64,000 bases of DNA, from contig NC_051124.1 of the NCBI RefSeq assembly GCF_014839805.1, positions 7,626,001 through 7,690,000 of the forward strand, given 5' to 3'. The position numbers and the translations under genes are program-made. Every line of letters begins with the position of its first letter. Position 1 is the first letter of the stretch. Positions 25,601 to 36,580 of this stretch are shown here, in pieces. The notes beneath the pieces were generated by a model. That model worked only from the letters and a program-made list of their open reading frames with translations, was not told where the DNA came from and ran no database searches. This stretch comes from Manduca sexta. Lineage: Eukaryota; Arthropoda; Insecta; Lepidoptera; Sphingidae.

Positions 25601-28600
25601 GAGGAACTTTTTTCGAACTACTTGTGGTTACAAAAACAAAGAAAGGAAAAAACATATTACTCAGTACTCACCATGGCAATTTGGTTATCCCTGTCCGTGT
25701 ACAACAGTACCCATTTCATGATATCCACGGCTTGCATAACGGCATTTTTCGTACTCTCCATGTTCCATTCGGCATTCGGCTTGCCTGCCACTTTGACGGC
25801 ATTGCCAAAGTAAAGTGTTTCCGGTGGCAACGTCCTTGCAGTTATGTTGATAGTTTCAGGCGCTATGCTTAACCCCCAGCCCGCTAGTCGGTTCTTCGCT
25901 GTTTCGTTCTCCATCACAGTTTGGATGTACTGAAAATGTATTGAGAATTATAGTTAGGTTCATGAGTCGAGTCTCGTAAATGTTTGGTTGGAATTTTCGG
26001 TGAAAATATTCGTTATTCATGGATGATTTTTGGCACAATGTAAGTAGAGTAGAGCAATGTCAAAATGACCCTGTATTTAAAATGGTCACCAGTATTATGT
26101 ACTGTCCCAGTGTTGGGCACGGGCCTCCTCTACTACTGAGATGGATTAGGCCTTAGTCCACCACGCTGGCCTAGTGCGGATTGGTAGACTTCACAACACC
26201 CTCTAAATTTCAATAGAGAACTTCTCAGATATGTAGGTTTCCTCATAATTTCCTTCACCGCAACAAGCAATAATTTACAAAAAATACACACATAATAGAA
26301 AAGTCACATTAACATAACTTGAAATTATTTTCGCACATACCTTTTTAAAAGCCGAGTGCCGTTGGTTTGGAGTGATCCTGGTGTATGTGGCGACGTCCTT
26401 CATCAGCCTGAAGTTGCTCCTCTGGTCGTCAGAGAGGCCGGTCATAGTGCACAGCTCGGGCACGAGGCAGATCATGAAGTCTGTTGGCGCGTCTGATCCC
26501 GGCATGCGTTTCGTGTCTCTGGTTCAGATTTTTTTTTTTAATAATCATTAAACAAATGTAGTTTTATTAGTACTAATTGTAGTGTGTGTTTTCACATATG
26601 GGTGGCGAAGGTGGGGCGATGTTCCGCTATTTGATACGTTGCTTGCTCCTAGGTTCGGAATATTTACGTCACCAAATACTACAAATGTTTGTACACGTTT
26701 AATAAATAATAATATCAGCCTTGTATTATATACTTGCCCACTACTGAGCATGGGCCTCCTCTATTAGTGAGATGGATTAGGCCTTAGTCCACCACGCTGG
26801 CCTAGTGCGGATTGGTAGACTTCACACATCTTCGAAATTCCTATAGAGAACTTCTCGGATGTGCAGGTTTCCTCACGATGTTTTCCTTCACCGTTAAAGC
26901 GAACGATAAATTCACAAAGAATACACACATGATTTTAGAAAAGTCAGAGGTGTGTGCCCTTGGGATTTGAACCTGCGGACATTCGTCTTGGCCGTCCGTT
27001 CCATACCCAACTAAGCTATCTCCGCAGTCACGTTGATTAATTAGTCACGTTTGTGCCTAATTAAATATTTGTTATTCTTCAGTTTTTCAAAGAGATAAGA
27101 ATAGATTTTATAAAAAAAAATACTGATTTCTGAGGTAACAAATATATACGTCAAATTGAGAACCTCCACTCTTTTTTAAATCGGTTAAAAATAAGTTTGC
27201 ACTTATTTTTGCGATAACACAGATATATCGATTGAACTGTTCTTAGTAGGCTCTTAACATTAACTAATCATCTAATTAGAACAGACTAACATAATTATAT
27301 TGACTCTTATGATAGACTAACACAATTATAATGACCATTGAGTGGTGTTTCTTGAGACATTACATTTGAACCATACTGCACTTACAATAAGGTCTAGTAA
27401 ATACTCAGTAATTTTAAAATTACCTTGATATTAACATAGGTTGGTCCCAGTCCATTATATCTATACCATAGTTCTTCTTGTAATAGTCTATGTATGTTAT
27501 TTGTACAATTTTTCCATCCTCAGTCTTCTCAAAAGTTGAACGAGGCGTCATTTTATCGTCAATAGAATCAACTCTGAAAAATATTGATTATTAAGCATTC
27601 GAAATAAAATATAATATAACACAATTAAAAAAATATATTATACTTAATGATTTCTACGACATAATATATTGCCATAGAGAGTAGTTATACTAATACAAAA
27701 TACTCAAAAAGGTTTTAACATATTGAAAAAAGAAACACAGACTTCAGTGAGCAATTGGATGGTATCATAAAAACTCTTTATATAAATCATATTAATATAT
27801 CCCATAACCGGTGCATATACCTTACTCTATATTCCTTACGAAACAATATTAGTATTTTTCAAACTAACCTAAACAGTTTCTTGTTATACGTAGTCATAAC
27901 AGAGCATCCGACCAGAATGTCTGTCAATTTCCGCTTCCAATTTGTTCCTTCCGACTGCACCACTTCTTTGATAAGCGTTAGTACACACTGGTTGCGCAGG
28001 ACGCGGTGTGTCGAATCTAACGTCAACATGAGACCTCCTTCGTACTCGTCCACTGCTGTTACGTAGCTAAAAATTAAAAAGGGAGAATAATTGACTGTTA
28101 CTTGGGAACTCACATACAGCGGTTTTTTATAAACGATTCCAATCTCAATCTTCAATCAGTTTCCGAGAAAATTTGCGATTGTAACCCTGGGACGGACATA
28201 GACCAGTTTCTATTTATCCAGGGAATTTCCTGGGAAATTATTTATCCAGGAAAAACTTTTTAACGGGGGCGAGTTCCGGGCAAGAAGCTAGTAAATAATG
28301 AAATACTCACCCAGGCCATATTTCTAACTTATGCTGCGGTATTTGTATAGCCGCGTGTTCGTTGAAATATTGTCGCCCAAAGCTTACTAGCTGCAGATCC
28401 TTCATTATACATTTGAACAGCACATTGTATATGTGAATCATTTCACTCAGCTTGCGCGTGCGCCGAAATTTTATCTGCAATATGTTATATTAGTTGTATA
28501 AGAAATGAGTTTGAAATATGAATGAAATGCATCACAATTATAAAGTTTTTGAATTGTAATATTATTATTTATATTAGCCATATGTGCCAATGTTGAGCAA

Positions 28601-31600
28601 GACCTACCCAAGGTTCATGACCAACACAAAATTTGTAATTTATTGCTTTCATTCAAAAACACTAAAAAGAACCCTTCACCCTAAAACTTTACTATTAATA
28701 ATGTTACGGCGCCAGTCACTGCGACGCGCGCGGTCACGTAGGCTGTGCGCTCTTGCTGCCACAACCGAAAAAGTTTACGCCTTGCAACACCGAAAAGGTT
28801 CTACGTCTGGCAACACCGAAGAGAAGGTGTCACTTTTTTCAATTACTTCGCCGCACGAGCATTATTATTATAATTTGTTATTACAATTTCAATATACAGT
28901 ATTTTTCGCTATGTGCCTATATTATTTCTGCAGAAAACATTAAAATTTTGATGCCCCAATGTATAAACTAATATACAAATCATTGTAAAAGGCATTTACC
29001 AATATATTGACTTTGCTGTTGTCGAACGGATTGGTGGAGACGAGTTGCAGAGCCTCGTCGGGTAACGCGTGCGGCACGTACAGCGTCGTGCCGTCAAACG
29101 TCTTGTCTTTGAAGTATTTAATGTGCTCTGGGAAAATATTTACCAATTGTTATGATTTACACACTGGGCGACACAAAACACTTTAAATTTACTCATATTT
29201 AAACTGTTGGAATATTTTTTTTTTATTTTATCGTGGTTTATTATATTATAATTTTCTAACTAAAAAATTTCGAAAGATCGTTTTTTTTGTAATGTTTCAA
29301 ATAAATTCGCACATTTGGTATATATTTTCACAATAATTATTAAGGTGTAATTATTAGTGTTTTTTTTTACACACAGGGATACGTAACTCACCGCCCAGTA
29401 TACCCAGTATTAAAATTAAGTTTTTTTTGTTGCTTTATAATAGAGCAACAATCCAAACTGTTCTCCTTAGCATTCACCGTAAGAACTTGAGATAACAAGG
29501 GCGGTTTTTAACCGAAACCGTAACGTACAAACGTTGAGCGGTTTGCGATCGAAAAGCAGCATTAGGTTGAGTCTATTAGTTTTTCTACTCTACACAAATT
29601 CCTCTTGAATAGTTATTAAACTTACCGTTTAAAAGTTTGAACCGCAAATGCTTGTAATCTTGTTCAGGCACATACTTCACCTCATATTCGTAAACATTGT
29701 TCTCTTTGAAGTTGAGATATATGAAATTTGCAGTCACTTCCACTGGCGTGCCGCTCTCTCCTTTCCTCACCACTGGTGGTGTATCTTTTATCTCCCTCTG
29801 TTGGACAATGTGTTAATGAATGAATCCTTCCTAGCCGAATTTTAGCCACGGCGGCCATACTACAGTGCACAAGTGTGTGTGCAATACACAGGTGCACTCT
29901 CTGTTCCTTCATTCTCATAGTCCGGTGAGCGGCAGTCCGACATGACCGGAGAAAATCAGGCGCAGGATCAACAGCTTTACGTACTTTCCGAGGTACGGGG
30001 GTATCACATCGCCTACTTCCTGACTCCAGACTACGACTGAGTAATTTTTATGATGAAAAAACCCAGTCACAAATATTTTTGGCACGACCCGAGATTCGAA
30101 CCCAGGATCTTAGTGCGGAAGTCGTTCTCGTACCACGTATGCATTACAACTACGCCAACAAGGCAGTCATAGTGTGATAATTATATGTGTGGTGGCAATA
30201 TGATTGTTCTATAATCAAATAAAACGTGTCCCGAATATATCCTTCGTTCGTAACATCATTACAATAAAACATTCACATGTTATATATACAAATACTCACC
30301 ACAATTTGTTTAACATATCCCTTCGTGGTTTGCGTAGGTTGAGGTGTGGATATGGTCGTTTCTGACATTGTTTCAGTGATTGTTTCCACATCGCTCTTAA
30401 CACTCGCTGCGGCCTTTGAAGCTTGTCTAGACACGACAAACTAACTTATTATTTATTTTCATACTAGAGATAGCCAACACGTATAAATCGATTGTTGTTT
30501 TAGGAAAAATTTAAGACAGATAGTACCTTATAGTAATCTATCTTCTGACGTATTTTAACGATAATTCAAACTTTATTTATTAAAATGTGAGATTAATAAA
30601 TACCAGTGGCGAAAGGGTCCATATAACCCAATAGGGGACCGGCCTATGCATGATTTTGTACATTATTCTATATGTAATGGTTAATAATACGAATAAGAAG
30701 CGCTCCTGCGAAAACTGCATAAAAATTGGTTAAAAAATGAGCGAGCAATTCATATTTAGAATATTGTAATGTGCCAGAAGTGGGCGCGATGTGGGGATAT
30801 CGCTTCATCTCTTTCTTTCGCACGCGTCGTAATTTCCGATGACGTCACATGTGGGTATTTCGTCTCTTTTCTGTTTCTTGTTAATTACCCCTTCCCCCGA
30901 AATTCAAAGACTTATAACTTATTGATTTTTTACCGGATTTTAATAATTCCTTCTGTGTTATAATTTATATTATGTAAATATTTGATAATAGTAAAGAACA
31001 AAAATGAGTCCGGTACCCTATTCCTATCAGGTACCCTTTTTGTAGAATTTCTATAGAATCTAATTATCATTAGAACAATTTGCAGAACATATTCATGTAT
31101 ATTAGTATCTATATGTTGTATCGGGTTCACTTTCAGAAAATTAAACCTTTCGCCATTGATAAATACCATATATAAATGCCTTTGAAATGTTACAATATTG
31201 AAAATCATGAAGCAGCCTCTCATTAGTTGTAAAAAGCACGGTCGCTAAGCGCATTTTTATTCATACAATGCCACATATGATATTAAAGAGTTACTAGTAA
31301 TATTTCTGCACATTACAATCGTCATAGCTCTTAGAAACTATTCGTCAAAGTCAATTACATTCTTATCAATGAACTGCACAAGCAGTTATTTGAACTTGCT
31401 GACAGCATCGCATGATAAGCGTTTTGCAGTCAGGAAATTATGTACCTTTCAATTATTCTGATAATGAGATTTAATGTTAAGTATGTATAGCTGGAAACGC
31501 ACAGAAATTTAAAAAACACATCACGCATTTATCCCCGAAGGGGTATGCAGAGGCGCAACCAGGGCACCCACTTTTCGACAAGTGTTTTCCGTCCCATGGA

Positions 31601-34600
31601 GTGATAGGAGGCGAGCCTATCGCCATATCGGACACAAATTACAGACTCCGGACTAATACTGAGCAAAAAAAACCCAAATATTACATTGCCTGGGCCGGGA
31701 TTCGAACCTAGGACCTCAGAGCACTCCCCTGCTGCGCATGCAGTAGAACGACGCCACCAAGTTATTAGTAAGACTAGGCCGCACTGTGCGAAACTCAGGG
31801 GAAATATTTTTGCAACATCCATTATTTATGTAATAACAATGCAATCATTGCTTTCTTCTTTAACCTTTAGAACTGCAATGAGAAACAAAGATCTCTTAAA
31901 TATTTCTAAACCAACATGTCAGAAGCAGCCTGCAACCAATAATTTCACCTACAGTCCACCTTATAGGTGCATCACTTGTGATTCAATCATTATTTTACTA
32001 TATAGTTTCTGTGTGGACGTTTTCATCATCCAACTTTAACTTTAGAAGAAATTGAATTTCTAATTACATTAAAATGAAACTGAACTCCGTATTGTTGTAT
32101 TTATACTTACATTGTTCATAAGGTTCAACATTTTTATTAATAATAGCTTTTGCCCGCGGCTCCGCCCGCGTTATAAAGTTTTTCAGGCTAAAGTTTTCCG
32201 TTATAAAAGTCACGCTATATATTTTCCCGGAAGCCTGTGTTCTTCCCAGGGTCTCAAACTGTCTCCATACCAAATTTTATCCTAATACGTTGGTTAGTTT
32301 TTGAGTTTAACACGTTCGGGCAGACCGATGCAGCGGGGGACTTTGTTTTATGATATATTTTTGTAGAACTTTTTAAGAGGAACAATCCCGTCATACATTA
32401 TTGTTGCATAACTTTAACCGTTTACGCAGTGCACGCAACAGAAGCTCTCAAAACTAATAAATTGTCCCCGTTTTTGCATCATGTTTCATTATTGCTCCGC
32501 TCCTATTGGTCATAGCGTGACGATATATAACCTATAACACTCCAGGAACAATGGGCTATCCAACACAAAAATATTTTTTCAGTTCGAACCGGTAGTTCCT
32601 GAGATTAGCGATTACTGCTCCGCTCCTATTGGGCATAGCGTGATGATATATATAGCCTATAGCATTCCAGGAATAAAGGGCTATCCAACACAAAAATAAT
32701 TATTCAGTTCAAACTCCTAGTTTCTGAGATTAGCCATTACTGCTCTGCTCCTATTGGTCATAGCGTGATGATATATAGCCTATAGCACTTCACGAACAAA
32801 GGGCTATCCAATACAAAATGAATTTTTTAGTTCGAACCGGTAGTTCCTGAGATTAGCCATTACTGCTCTGCTCCTACTGGGTATAGCGTGATGATATATA
32901 GCCTATAGCACCCCACGAACAAAAGGCTATCCAACGCAAAATAATTTTTCAGTTTGGACCGGTAGTTCCTGAGATTAGCCATTACTGCTCCGCTCCTATT
33001 GGGTATAGCGTGATGATATATAGCCTATAGCACTCCACGAACATAGGGCTATCCAACTCAAAAAGAAGTTTTCAGTTCGGACCGGTAGTTCCTGAGATTA
33101 GGCATTACTGCTCCGCTCCTATTGGGTATAGCGTGATGATATATAGCCTATAGCACTCCACGAACATAGGGCTATCCAACGCAAAAAGAATTTTTCAGTT
33201 TGGACCGGTAGTTCCTGAGATTAGCGCGTTCAAACAAACAAACAAACAAACAAACAAACTCTTCAGCTTTATATAATAGTATAGATATAGATTATAGAAA
33301 TTATAGAACTGTGTGTTAGTATGAATACTTACAATGTTTGCAAAAGTTTCATTCCCCTGCCAACTCCTGTCGGCTTTGCCAATTGTCCAGGACTGACGTC
33401 TGACGCAGGGCTAAACATTGGAGGACCTTAAAATAGAAAACAAATCATTTTATTTATTTGTGTAAAATAAAAGTATTTCACTTTCCATATATAAATGTTG
33501 CTACTTTAAAATGCAACTATAAAAAAATTGAAACTGTAAAAAAATATATTTTATGTTTCCGAAAATGTAAATTTTTAATATTTTTTAATTTTCCTTTTTT
33601 ATCCGAAAATGCCAATAACTGACCACTACTAATGTAAAAAAAACAGAATTCTAGGGAATTACCCATTCCACCTCCTTTGATGAATCAATAAAGTTATTTT
33701 GTTTATGTTTCTTATAAATGGAGGGGTCTAAAATTATTCTTTTAACAATTCAAAGCACCATTTCTGCCACTTTATTAAGGAACCAACTATATGGAATAAA
33801 GAACCAGCGCACATCCGAAAAGCAAACATGTCCTTTGTTTAATACTAAAAAAAATTTAACCTATTTCTAGTTACTAATTATCAATATGAAAAGCTTGTTA
33901 AACCTAGTTACACTTGGCAAACAACTTGAACACACTCTTGAGGTGGGGAAGTATTTATATCAATTATGTACAAGAAATCCCTCACCAGGTAACAGAAAGC
34001 TCAATTTATTTGTTGACCATTGCCACCACATGGTGGAATGCTCTAGGTGTATGCTGCCCAATGAAAGCTTGTACAAACCTGGTTTTGGCTGCATTTTAGC
34101 CAGCATCATGGCTGCCAGGCGACCTCTGCCACCAGCTGTGGTAGATACTGTGTCAGTTGAAGATTCAATCTATAAAGTCATAAATTTTTTGTTAATACAT
34201 TGTTGGTATGAAATGCATATCAAATTTTTATTATTAAAAATTATTTAATATTCTATGTGGAATATTATATGCAGCTACAAATTTCTTCATAAAGTTTTAG
34301 CTTGATTTCTATTCATTTAACTATGCAAATTGTTAATTTCTTCACTAATAACACCCAGGAAGCGGCGATAGCCTAGTTGGGTGTGGAACGGACTGCCGAG
34401 ACGAATGTCCGCAGGTTCAAATCCCAAGGGCATACACCTCTGACTTTTCTAAAATCATGTGTGTATTCTTTGTGAATTATCGTTTGCTTTAACGGTGAAT
34501 AATACAGGGCTGATATTATATTATTATAAGTTAATCTGTAACTAAATGATAAAATTCCAACTAAATATGTTAGGAAATACAATTTACCGCAGAAGGGGCC

Positions 34601-34752
34601 ATACTGGGCACTGCACTGGGGAATGTGCTTGAGCTTGGAGTGGTTTCTGGAGTCGGAGTCTCTGACGTTGGTATGGAGTCCAACATCTGGGACCTTTTCA
34701 AGGCTTGGATTAGGGCCAAGCCCCGACCCCGTCCCTTGCCTTGTTCAGCCAT
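22655..34752 (-). CDS. AGO3: AGO3-type PIWI protein (piRNA-guided slicer), complete, 16 coding exons
   Basis: Exons, in transcript order: 34752-34588, 34169-34079, 33426-33333, 30426-30300, 29797-29626, 29127-29000, 28474-28311, 28066-27869, 27573-27424, 26518-26341, 25929-25672, 25034-24807, 24394-24211, 23813-23648, 23459-23241, 22919-22655. All splice sites are GT-AG and all phases join, giving 2787 nt and 928 residues. Residues 1-120 are disordered, with GRG motifs at R8/R10, R70/R72 and R109 (likely sites for symmetric arginine methylation and Tudor binding). PAZ lies roughly at 300-430, MID at 490-650 and PIWI at 650-928. The catalytic tetrad is complete: D699 (VGIDSYHD), E737 (GQEIVDGL), D769 (YRDGVGD) and H903 (CQYAHKLA). 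The start [20 protein letters not shown] and the length fit Bombyx AGO3 from memory. By family, the protein cuts transposon RNA in nuage and drives ping-pong piRNA amplification. Siwi is the alternative, less likely from the N-terminus. Confidence 0.93.
24640..24775 (-). repeat. Internally deleted SINE family C in an AGO3 intron
   Basis: Carries the 3' end (TAGCCGAATTTTGGCCACG on the top strand) fused to the tRNA-like head region (TACAACTACGCCAGCAAG), with most of the body missing. It lies in the intron between the exons ending at 24394 and starting at 24807. Confidence 0.65.
26095..26307 (-). repeat. 5'-truncated SINE family A in an AGO3 intron
   Basis: Same sense as the AGO3 transcript. 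The 3' part is well conserved (GGCCTCCTCTACTACTGAG on the top strand); the tRNA-like head is absent. The repeat ends about 33 bases from the donor of the exon 26518-26341. Confidence 0.8.
26727..27028 (-). repeat. Near full-length SINE family A in an AGO3 intron
   Basis: Sense orientation relative to AGO3. Head and B box are visible (GGATTTGAACCTGCGGAC on the top strand), and the 3' end is CTTGCCCACTACTGAGC. It lies in the 26519-27423 intron. Confidence 0.85.
28127..28292. repeat. Repeat relics in an AGO3 intron
   Basis: 28127-28175 resembles one end of the MITE at 44350-44510 (ATAAACGATTCCAATCTCAA). 28195-28292 is the end of the GGGGGCGAGTTCCGGGC type seen at 15846-16590, finishing AGAAGCTAGT. 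Both are fragments inside the 28067-28310 intron region. Confidence 0.5.
28690..28880. repeat. GC-rich insert with imperfect tandem units in an AGO3 intron
   Basis: CpG-rich sequence (GCGACGCGCGCGGTCACG) is followed by about two and a half imperfect ~27-base units beginning CGAAAAAGTTTACGCC, CGAAAAGGTTCTACG and CGAAGAGAAGG, each with GCAACACCG-like ends. It lies in the 28475-28999 intron. It resembles promoter or LTR sequence of a retroelement more than an exon, but no element ends were defined. Confidence 0.35.
29815..30170 (-). repeat. Near full-length SINE family C in an AGO3 intron
   Basis: Sense orientation relative to AGO3, in the 29798-30299 intron, and filling most of it. The 3' end is TAGCCGAATTTTAGCCACGG (top strand) and the head is TTACAACTACGCCAACAAGG. 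It is about 355 bp and close to the copy at 19507. Confidence 0.8.
31517..31762 (-). repeat. SINE family B in an AGO3 intron
   Basis: Clear 3' end (ATCCCCGAAGGGGTATGCAG on the top strand), body and B box (GGATTCGAACCTAGGACC). Sense relative to AGO3, in the large 30427-33332 intron. Confidence 0.85.
32141..33290 (-). mobile_element. Non-autonomous element with internal tandem array, in an AGO3 intron
   Basis: One end is TAGCTTTTGCCCGCGGC with GCCCGCG, the inverse of the 16590 end type. The body includes CCGTTTACGCAGTGCACGCA, then a six-unit array (32487-33226), a (CAAA)n run (33229-33260) and CTTTATATAATAGTATAGAT as the other end. No coding capacity. The far end lies about 40 bases from the AGO3 exon at 33333, inside the 30427-33332 intron. 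Confidence 0.65.
32487..33226. repeat. Six-unit tandem array, about 120 bp per unit
   Basis: Units begin at about 32487, 32606, 32725, 32845, 32965 and 33085. Each carries ATTACTGCTCCGCTCCTATT, ATAGCGTGATGATATATAGC, GGGCTATCCAAC and CCGGTAGTTCCTGAGATTAG. Neighbouring units differ by a few substitutions and small indels. The last unit runs directly into GCGCGTTCAAACAAACAAA. Confidence 0.85.
34362..34530 (+). repeat. SINE family A with internal deletion, antisense in AGO3 intron 1
   Basis: The head is very well preserved (GCGGCGATAGCCTAGTTGG, B box GGTTCAAATCC). The sequence then jumps from TTAACGGTGAA straight to TAATACAGGGCTGATATTAT, losing about 150 bases of body. It is the only family A copy antisense to AGO3. 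Confidence 0.8.
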
Positions 34753-34756
34753 TTTC

Positions 34757-35330
34757 CTAAAAAAACTTTTTTCATTAGATTGAAAATAATTTGTTTAGAT
34801 TCATAACTGAAGGCTCAAACTATTGGTTATGTACAATTATAATGTTTAGTTTTAAAGAGGAATAATAAAACAGTCTACAATTTGTATACAAATTTTGGAA
34901 CAGTTTATAAACATGCCAAAACACGTTTACAATGATTCTTAGTCAAATAAATTTTATTTAACAATTAGCCATTACCGTTTTGCAAAGTTAGCACGTATGA
35001 GAAATATTAAACCTTGTAGGTATCAACGTAGTTTCATTTGTAGGTAAGTATGAGTATTCTCTATTGGGTATAATGTACCCAATGCTTACCTTCAACGAAT
35101 TTTTAAAAATGCTACTTTGCAACTTTCAATGAAATTCAAAGTAGGTAAAACACTACAAAGTGAATCAATCAATACATTTTTAAAGACGTATGTGTTCATC
35201 AATAACTCAAAAAACTTAAAACGAATATTTAAAGAGGAAAGTTTAAGAAGTTTTAAATGGCAGTGATACGAAAACACTATACCAGCACTACACCGCCGAA
35301 CAAAACCTAGCAATGGCGCAAATGTGAAAC
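34757..35330 (-). promoter_or_regulatory. AGO3: AGO3 5' UTR intron and likely 5' end
   Basis: Four bases before the AGO3 ATG stands a TTTTTTTAG acceptor (AG at 34758-34757). The nearest good minus-strand donor upstream is GAAG|GTAAGC (exon end 35090). This suggests a leader intron of about 333 bases and a non-coding first exon starting somewhere before about 35330. No TATA box was seen. The inference rests on splice signals only. Confidence 0.45.
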
Positions 35331-35597
35331 AAGGAATGAATGACCAATATTGAATGAGTAGAAAATTACACAGACTACTTAGAGATACGAAAGTTCAGAA
35401 CAATGCTTGTCATTGTTCTGTACGAAATGAAACATAATTTTTTTATTCATAGATAGGGAATCTGAATAATTTTTTCATTATAATAACTTCACGCATTCGG
35501 TGTGGAGACGGAGCGCATTAAGAATTACCTCGGAACGATGTAATTTTTTTATTTCATGAAAACAATGAATTAATATTTTTTTGCAAACATTACTGTC
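35331..35597. other. AGO3-NFU1 intergenic DNA
   Basis: Unique-looking AT-rich sequence. The interval between the two divergent genes (about 35.1-36.6 kb) is otherwise filled by a family D repeat and a family B SINE. Confidence 0.5.
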
Positions 35598-35790
35598 TGC
35601 GCACTTGTACCAGTTTGCAGATGGTGGTTCCGGGATCAGCCTGTGTATATCCAGTCCCAACAGGCTGGCATAATTGTATTGACTGTTGAGGGGTAATCAT
35701 CTCTCGTCAGTCGACATTCTATTGGACTCCACTCCACTTACCATTAGGTGCAGGGAGTCACTTTGTCGTGCCCGTAAAAAAAAATTACCA
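35598..35790 (+). repeat. Interspersed repeat family D
   Basis: Shares GGCATAATTGT..GACTG..GAGGGGTAATCAT and CCACTTACCATTAGGTGCAG with 40884-41038, and more weakly with 39857-39996. It ends in a run of A. The CTTACCAT-AGG tail resembles the 3' tail of many lepidopteran retroelements. Family identity is unknown. Confidence 0.6.
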
Positions 35791-35999
35791 TGCCTGATAA
35801 AATCTGTTAATTTTTTTGTTTCGACGGTCTCTACTTGGGCCGTGTTACGAAACATTTTTAAAGAACGCAATTTACGTAGGTAGACGCCTAAATTTTTGCG
35901 TTGCGACATATAAAGCGGTTCGGATCGAAATACCGCTTTTAATACACGGGATCCCATATAGGTATTAAGCCCTTAATTCTTAAATTACATACATACATA

Positions 36000-36247
36000 A
36001 CATCACGCATTTATCCCCGAAGGGGTATGCAGAGGCGCAACTAGGGCACCCACTTTTCGCCAAGTATGTTCCGTCCCATGATGTCATAGGGGGTGAGCCT
36101 ATCGCCATATCGGGCACAAATTCCAGACTCCGGGCTGATACTGAGCAGAAAAACCCAAATATCACTTTACCCGACCCGGGATTCGAACCCAGGACCTCAG
36201 AGCGCTATTGTACCGGACATGCAATACAACTACGCCACCGAGGCAGT
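36000..36247 (-). repeat. SINE family B upstream of NFU1
   Basis: Well-preserved copy: ATCCCCGAAGGGGTATGCAG (top strand), GCCTATCGCCATATCGGGC, B box GGATTCGAACCCAGGACC and head CTACGCCACCGAGGCAGTC. A short ACAT repeat at 35985-35999 borders its 3' tail. It lies about 330 bases upstream of the NFU1 start. Confidence 0.88.
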
Positions 36248-36580
36248 CAATTCTTAAATTAAACTGACGAAAATAATCAAAATGTTCAAATAAATAATAC
36301 CGAAATGGGTATACATAAAAAGTGACCGATGAATACGCCAGTGAGTCGAATGATTTATTAACGAATCATTCATACTGACATTTGCACATACCTATATCAA
36401 ATGTCAAATTGACAATTGACAGTTGAAAGAATTGACGTTGAATTTGGGAAAATTTTTTGGCATGTAGATTGTGTTTTTAAATGTCGAGAAATAAATAAAT
36501 TAAAACTAAGTTTAGCTCAGCTTTATCCCCAAACATATACTTATTTAAAATATTACTTAAAAATAATCAAAACTTACACC

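Noticed and set aside
32487..33226. Tandem units considered as a CRISPR-like or satellite array
   Set aside because: Units are contiguous without unique spacers, in a eukaryotic intron, and sit inside a dispersed element.
33886..34248. 120-codon plus-strand frame
   Set aside because: It overlaps AGO3 coding exon 2 on the other strand, where splice sites, phase and GRGR residues fit. The plus-strand frame has no gene-like feature.
36416..36580. Longer NFU1 start at 36416
   Set aside because: It would place 55 residues with acidic stretches before a good mitochondrial presequence; the ATG at 36581 gives the expected protein length and targeting signal.
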